Source of the DNA: Macrotrachela quadricornifera
Lineage: Eukaryota > Rotifera > Eurotatoria > Philodinida > Philodinidae
Length of the DNA: 64,000 nucleotides
Reading direction: 5' to 3'
NCBI GenBank assembly: GCA_022393335.1
Contig: JAJEKB010020163.1
Span: 195,371-259,370 of the forward strand
In this document: positions 58,381 to 64,000 of the stretch, piece by piece
How the letters are laid out: each line of letters opens with the position of its first letter
Numbering within the stretch: the first letter of the stretch is position 1
The notes under the pieces: model-generated
What the model was told of the DNA's origin: nothing
Seen by the model: only the letters and a program-made list of their open reading frames with translations
Database searches by the model: none
Program-made: the position numbers and the translations under genes

Positions 58381-58713
58381 TGGGCATGGCCAGTCGTGTA
58401 ATACCCCTTTTTGATACAGTCTTATTTTAAGAATAAAACATACTATTGTTCAGGCCATATAAGAGTGGATACTTGATAACCCTGAATTAGCCCGAACAAT
58501 ATCATGTTTCGCCCTTACAATAGTCGAGAAAAGCTACTAGCTTATCGTGTCAGCTGGTAGGTTTTTTCTACTATTGTAAGGATGAAACATGATGTTGTTC
58601 GGACTAATTCAGGGTTATCAAGTATCCACTCTTATATGGTCTGAACAATAGTATGTTTTATCTTTAAAATAAGACTGTATCAAAGTGGGATATCACACGA
58701 CTGGCCATGCCCA
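58381..58713. mobile_element. Foldback MITE with about 152-bp arms
   Basis: The left arm 58381-58533 and right arm 58562-58713 are inverted copies at roughly 90% by eye. Outer ends are TGGGCATGGCCAGTCGTG and its complement; the loop is about 28 bases. It is non-coding, and no duplication was identified. Confidence 0.8.
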
Positions 58714-58986
58714 TATAAGACAGAAACAGAAGTGCAATAATAATCATTATTAGAGAAAAGCCTATTCTCATCTTCGTTTGTGTTGCATTCCACTGATTCG
58801 AAAGTAACTATCAATGCTAAAAGAGATTTACACACTTTCTCATTGTTATAAAGTAAGTGTGGCAGCATCAATGCTGTTTCAAACATTTTAGTCGTATTCT
58901 TCTAGTATTTAACTAACTTAGTTTTTTTTCTCTCCATATAAAACTAAAAACCTTTTGTCGCACTATCAAAATCATTATTTTTGTTA

Positions 58987-59054
58987 GTACTTGTTTGTTA
59001 TCTTCCCTCCACAAAATTTTTTTTTAGGATGAGGATAAGATAACAAACAAGTAC
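58987..59054. repeat. Perfect 18-bp inverted repeat (hairpin)
   Basis: gtacttgtttgttatctt (58987-59004) and its exact complement (59037-59054) are separated by 32 bases. The function is unknown; it may be a minimal foldback element. Confidence 0.7.
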
Positions 59055-59059
59055 CAAAA

Positions 59060-60037
59060 TTTGATCACTGTCGGTTATCTTGAATAAATATATACATATT
59101 CCAGAAAAATGACCTACAACTTCACCATTCCATTAGAAATGATGCTCCTTTTTTGACCAACCAAGTTCTCTATAGGCTCCACCTTTTTGAAAGAAAAAAA
59201 TCGATAAAAGTCCTTGAATTGAATATTTGGTAAGTCATCCACTGAGATGATGACTGGGACATGGAATACATATATACATGTTTCGAGAAAACGGCTTAGA
59301 ACTTCAAGATTCAATTTTTTTTTACTAATAACGTTTTCTAAAGCGCTTACGTCTGTCCGTCAAAAAAAAAATCTTTTTTCAACAAGTGGTTGGATACTCA
59401 TGGATTCACTCATAATTGGATGTATCTTCATCTACCTCTTGTGAACGGTGAAAATCGCCGTTCTCTATCTCCCTCCTATCCAAACCTCTTTGAAAAATGT
59501 CTACCTGCCTTTTTTATTCTGAATGGACATTAGTTGAGAGTTATGATACTATGTGTATCTTATTTAGAAAGATTTGATATATTTTTTATAGAATTTTAAG
59601 AGATAAATTATATGTAACAAGTTATGTTCATATTTTTGATTGCAAAATATTGAGTTTTCTTTTATCTGATAGATGCAGAATTCTTATTCTACGAATGTGT
59701 TATCTTCAAAGTCCGACATATGTGACAATAATTTTTCAATTTTAAAATTAGCTTGCAGTAATTAATAATTATAAAACGACCATATCGAAAAAGCCAAAAT
59801 GGCAAACATTACTTTATTTCTTTCCTTTTTTATTATTAAAAAAAGCAATATATTCAATTGTTTTTTTTAAATATTGACTTTTAGTTTTCAATCGAATCGA
59901 TGTTTGCTCATTAACTTTAGTTAATAATAAAAAACTAAAATAATTTATTAGAAAATCAGTCTTAAAATTTAAATGATAAATCTAGTTCATTTTGAAGGTT
60001 AAAGTTTGTATAAATTGTTCTGTTTATCAAAAAACTA
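59060..60037. other. AT-rich intergenic DNA
   Basis: No gene. Two loosely similar direct blocks (about 59098-59140 and 59272-59318, each with ...gaaaa.g.c...aacttca...attc) suggest an old duplication. Confidence 0.4.
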
Positions 60038-60045
60038 TAGCATGC

Positions 60046-60346
60046 CAGAGATGCCCATCGCGGCTGAGAACCTGCCGCTGCCACGATAGTATTTTTAAAA
60101 ATCTTTGGATTTTCAAGCCTGTGACTGGTTCAAACTAGAGTTGCTCCTGCCAATCGATCAGATTCATTACGCCTTATCGTGCAGCATACATCAACGTCGA
60201 GTTTATGTGGAAATTTTTGAGTTTTTGAAATTTTTTTTATAGAAAAGCTGTCGCTGCCGCGACGGTCTTATAAAAATTGCTACCGCGCCGCAACAATGTT
60301 ATAAAAAGCTTTACGCGACGCTACCGCGCCGCGATGGACATCTCTG
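60046..60346. mobile_element. Short hAT-type MITE with degenerate 8-bp duplication
   Basis: Ends are CAGAGATGCCCATCGCGGC and the inverted GCCGCGATGGACATCTCTG. The flanks tagcatgc (60038-60045) and tggtatgc (60347-60354) match at six of eight positions. The interior is notably CG-rich (accgcgccgcaac, acgcgacgctaccgcg) and contains gccgctgccacgat / gtcgctgccgcgacgg blocks. No coding sequence. Confidence 0.7.
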
Positions 60347-60611
60347 TGGTATGCTAATCTTTTCTATATGAAAATGATTATATGACACATAAATTTATTT
60401 TTAAACTGGAATATTTTCATTTTTATTGCAAATAAAAACTGTTACTGTTCAAAATAATTAAGAAATCAACGTATTATATTCTAATATAAGTTTCAATTAG
60501 AGATAGATGTCGAATCTGTCACTAAAGATCAAACGATTGGTATTTGTTATTATTCCCTTTTCTGAAAGAAAGGGTTATACACCGTTTAATCTGGTGGCTA
60601 AAAATGCTTAA

Positions 60612-60668
60612 AGTTTGTTTGTTCGTTTGTTCGTTTGTTAGTTTGTTAGTTTGTTAGTTTGTTTGTCT
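60612..60668. repeat. GTTTGTTN microsatellite
   Basis: About seven 8-base units gtttgttc/gtttgtta in tandem, starting with C variants and ending with A variants. Confidence 0.8.
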
Positions 60669-60729
60669 AATCCAATCAGATTGCAGCAAAATTTTATCTT
60701 TCACAATTCTTTATACTTTGATTGAAAAA

Positions 60730-61030
60730 CAGCTGACTCTAGGGTAATCGGGGTCGAGGAACTCGAATCTGATGTTAGTTTTTTAAAATTTTTTTGAGAA
60801 TCATTTTTTTTAGACAAAGGACCATTTTTTTGCAAAAAAAATTTTTTTTATAAGGGTTGACCGAAGGGTAATCGGGGTCGAGGAATCCGAATCTGGTGTT
60901 AGTTTTTTAAAATTTTTTTCGAATTCATTTTTTTACACAAAGGATCACTTTTTTTACAAAAAGCATTTGTTTTTTATGAAGTTTGGTCAACGGCCGTTAA
61001 TGTCCAGGAACTTGAATCTGACTTCGATTT
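60730..61030. repeat. Tandem repeat, about 125-bp unit, three copies
   Basis: The block agggtaatcggggtcgagga occurs at about 60738 and 60863, and a diverged copy with aatgtccaggaacttgaatc lies near 60998. Each is followed by a ...gttttttaaaattttttt... tract. Non-coding. Confidence 0.7.
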
Positions 61031-63220
61031 TTGAAAATTTTATTAATGAATAGCTTGACGGTAATTTACAAAACACGATTTCTACGAGGAAGAGCTGAGC
61101 GAATCTTCAGACGAGCGTTACTTGTCAAAATAATGTTTCAGTTAGAATTCTATGGTTTATATATTTAATTCAATGAATTTTGTGCATCTTTTAAGAGAAT
61201 CAAAGATTTTTATTGTTTGTAGAGAAAAAATAATAAAACAAGAAATTTTTTTTATTATTGAAACCATGTTTTCTCCCACATGATAATCTAAAGGAGTGAA
61301 TAATTCTGAAATACTATTTTATTTGTTTATTTAGTTAGTTATTTGTATTAGTGAGACATTATGAACGTGATAAAACAGCATATTTTATCGTATAGGTATA
61401 GGCCTAATGTTGTTGGAATTGAGAGATGATGGCAGGCATAAAAAATAATTGATAGAATGCAACATAGTTGAGATTCCAAAGCTAGCTAATTTAGTTTTAA
61501 AAGACAACGAATTCAATAAAACTCAACGCTCAGGCTTTTAAAGATTTTTTTCAATTCAGCTCAACCGAAAATCTACCCATGTCATAATATTTCTAGTTTG
61601 AGCCATTCCATTCATTAATCAGGTTAAATTTGTCAGTTCGATATTAATTATTTTCAAAAACAAGCTTTACACGTTTTCTGTTCTTGTTTTATATTCTGTC
61701 GTCCTATCTTATCATGTTATTAAAGCGAATCTTTCTTTCAATATATGTTCCTCTTTCGCTTCAACGAAGTCGATGAACAAATTTTTCGTGTCTTAATATA
61801 ATTGTCCACGTGATACTTCTTTCAATTTTTTCTTTTCTGTTAATATTGGTGACGGTTGGTGATACAGAGGGAATTTTATGTCACATGGAGCACTAACTAT
61901 TAACAAAAGTGATATGGATATCTACGTAGGCTCAGAATGAAACAAGAAGTTGCTGTTTCATTTAAACGCGTATGATCTTTTCATTTTTAAGTTCAGTAAT
62001 CATGTAGAGCCTAGAATATCGATACATGTGCTGAAGATGTTGAAGTGGAGAATTCGTTTTCTCGAGACAAAAGAAAAGAGTTCCCTCAAGCATATCTGCA
62101 TATTCGAATTTTATCTCTGCAATATATATTGTTGGTTCGAATTAAAACTATATTGTCCGAATTTGGCGAAAATTGAAGAATAAAATGAAAATACGTTTAA
62201 GTGCTTCTTTTTCTACTAGTAGAAATAATTTTTTTTCAAGCAGAATAAATTTTATGAAATTTAAAAATATATCATTAATTAGCTTTTATTTCAGAAAAAA
62301 AGATTGAATAATTTTTCGTAATGGAAGTAAAATTAATTAAAATATTATTAATAAACTAATATTGATGAGGAAAAATAGTTCATTATTATTTCTTACACAT
62401 AAAACATGAAAGAGAAGAGAACATGCATTGTTAAGAGATATACAAGGGTAGATAGTTTAAATAAATTCTTTAATTCCGAAAACTAAATAATTTGTGCACC
62501 TCTGTTTTTAATGAAAAGATTCTATTTATTTTTATTTTCTGACAATAAATGTTGAGGTTGTCATTATTTATTCATAAGAAAAGTCAAGTCTAATATTATT
62601 TAATTCATGACATATTTTAATAAAATTTTTATTATAAGATGTCTGTATTTATTTTATCCTGAATATCTAATCATTTGCGATAGAAATTGAATCATTTCAT
62701 ATTGAAATCAAAATTATTCAAAAAGAATTTTAGTTTTTCATTCTTTTCTCTTCCTTGAAATGTGAATGAACTACAAATGTTTGATTAAATCAAAAATGAA
62801 CGCCCTCTTTCTTTTTGTAGAGACTAAGTATTTCTTTTATGCAATGGCGTTTTTGTGTGCGTACGTGCAAGTGTGTGTAGATTATCTCAACCTTTATTTT
62901 ATTCTTCATTTTATTTTAAAGTGGATAATTTTATGTGAAATCATTTCTTTCTATTATCTATAGATGTCATATGATGAAATATAATTGTTTTTTATTTATT
63001 TATATTCTTTCATTTAATAGATAAATATCTAAAATTAAATAAGTAAATGAAATTAAACTAATCAACGCCAATTGTTGCTTTTTGTTGGATTACGTTTTAT
63101 CATTCAATTATATTTCGCATATCTTTTCGTACATTTTAATTTCGAATATTTTATGTTTATATTTATTAACATACAAGAAGCAACGATTCTCATTTCTATG
63201 TTTTTCTCATTTCATAAATA
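61031..63220. other. AT-rich intergenic DNA
   Basis: About 2.2 kb with no supported gene. Short frames at 61950-62183, 62766-62963 and 63082-63309 have AT-driven composition and no motif. Confidence 0.5.
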
Positions 63221-63413
63221 AACCCCCCCCCCCCCACCGCAATAGAAGGCCCTCACGTGTTAAAAGGCCCTCTCTAAATAGAAGGCCCCTCTGGAGCAAA
63301 AATCTATGAAAAATGCCCTACAGGGTAGGGGGATTTTTCCACAAAAAAAATGCGATGTGCGAAACCATAATAGAAGGTGCCGGGCCTTTTATTGCGGGGG
63401 GGGGGGGGGGTTT
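63221..63413. repeat. Inverted-repeat element bounded by poly-C/poly-G
   Basis: The left end is aa followed by 13 C (63223-63235), then accgcaatagaaggccct. The right end is gggccttttattgc followed by 15 G (63396-63410), then tt. The two ends are inverted copies apart from small changes. The interior repeats agaaggccc three times and contains gccctacagggtaggggg. No coding region. Confidence 0.75.
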
Positions 63414-63669
63414 ACACTATATATGTGTAAAATTAATATATAATGTTATTGTTCTTCATTACTTGATTTATTTTATTATACGACTAGTTTCAAATCTCTT
63501 CACAATATTTCTTACTTCCGTAATGTAAGATAATCAGTGGATCTAGCCACACACAACGGTCGACTGAAGTTAGCCAAACATGTGAACCAAAGGGAATAGG
63601 TTGACTCCATCCCAGACAGACAAAACTCGAAAAAAAACAGTGGAATACGCGTAGAAATTTTAACGAAAA

Positions 63670-64000
63670 AAAAATCCGGAAACGCGCACATTTTCCCGAT
63701 TTTTATCTCCGTTAGGTCTTCTACGCTCATAAACGCTTTGAAAAAATACGTATCGTTACGAATAGCAATTCTACGCATTTTTACTACTTGAATATCTGCG
63801 CGTTTCTAACGCCGGAAAATGTGCGCTTTTCCCGATTTTTATCTCCGTTAGGTTTTCTACACTACTAAACGCGTAGAAAATCTACCCGTTTATAACACTT
63901 ACAACCGTACCTATTTTTACGATTTACAACCCTACGCGTTTTTACTACTTGAATATCTGCGCATTTCTAACGCCGGAAAATGTGCGCTTTTCCCGATTTT
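63670..64000. repeat. Satellite-like tandem repeat running off the window end
   Basis: The phrase ttttcccgatttttatctcc with ccgttaggt recurs, with its core cccgat at 63695, 63831 and 63992 (spacing 136 and 161). It is accompanied by tttttactacttgaatatct and tctaacgccggaaaatgtgc blocks. The sequence has more CG dinucleotides (gcgcgttt, acgcgtag) than the neighbourhood. The array is cut by the window edge. Confidence 0.75.

Noticed and set aside
60120..60160. tRNA B-box-like ggttcaaac
   Set aside because: No A box, acceptor stem or anticodon arm at suitable spacing; it lies inside a MITE. No tRNA or rRNA gene was found in the window.

Overview
The window looks like AT-rich nuclear DNA (roughly 70% A+T by eye) from a bdelloid rotifer, most likely a Rotaria-type genome. 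Genes are compact, with short introns of tens to a few hundred bases carrying GTAAGT/GTGAGT-type donors and T-rich acceptors. The repertoire is also typical of bdelloids: an F-box/LRR-like protein, a divergent nuclear receptor with a CQSCKIFFRR P-box, a WWE-ADP-ribosyltransferase, a PAN/GH16 glucanase, a MORN fragment, a polycystin-type pseudogene and a Dal5-type MFS permease. The species call is inference; no marker gene is present.

Layout. 1-9112 is gene-poor and holds transposon debris: a TIR element with 318-bp tandem repeats, a 51-bp tandem array, and a MULE-type element whose two-exon transposase has one in-frame stop. An intronless F-box gene lies at 9113-10858. After a long AT-rich stretch containing a CpG-rich block (about 14090-14760) comes a small secreted protein with two cystine-knot-like modules and a minisatellite-encoded linker (15009-15641, minus). 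Next are a three-exon nuclear receptor (18739-20549), a seven-exon PAN-GH16 glucanase (24640-26308), a nest of small inverted-repeat elements (27474-30932), a two-exon Ly6/uPAR-like, probably GPI-anchored protein (31706-32732, minus) and a two-exon 2824-residue SPRY protein (34095-42868, minus).

44039-52000 is the most layered part. A 291-bp-arm palindrome has a hAT-type element (perfect 8-bp duplication) inserted in its loop. A polycystin-like pseudogene is then split by a complete 4.18-kb hAT element with matching termini, a perfect 8-bp duplication, subterminal repeats and an apparently intact four-exon transposase. Downstream are a WWE-ART gene (52394-53566, minus) and an eight-exon MFS permease (54180-56034, minus), followed by a MORN fragment, a near-identical inverted repeat flanking a 400-N gap, several foldback elements, tandem repeats and a satellite-like array running off the end.

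The host genes show no operon-like link or shared pathway. Splice joins were read from sequence by eye and preserve frame in every model given. Protein identities rest on motif recognition, without database search. Three assembly gaps (15431-15440, 30387-30396, 57525-57924) all fall inside tandem or inverted repeats.
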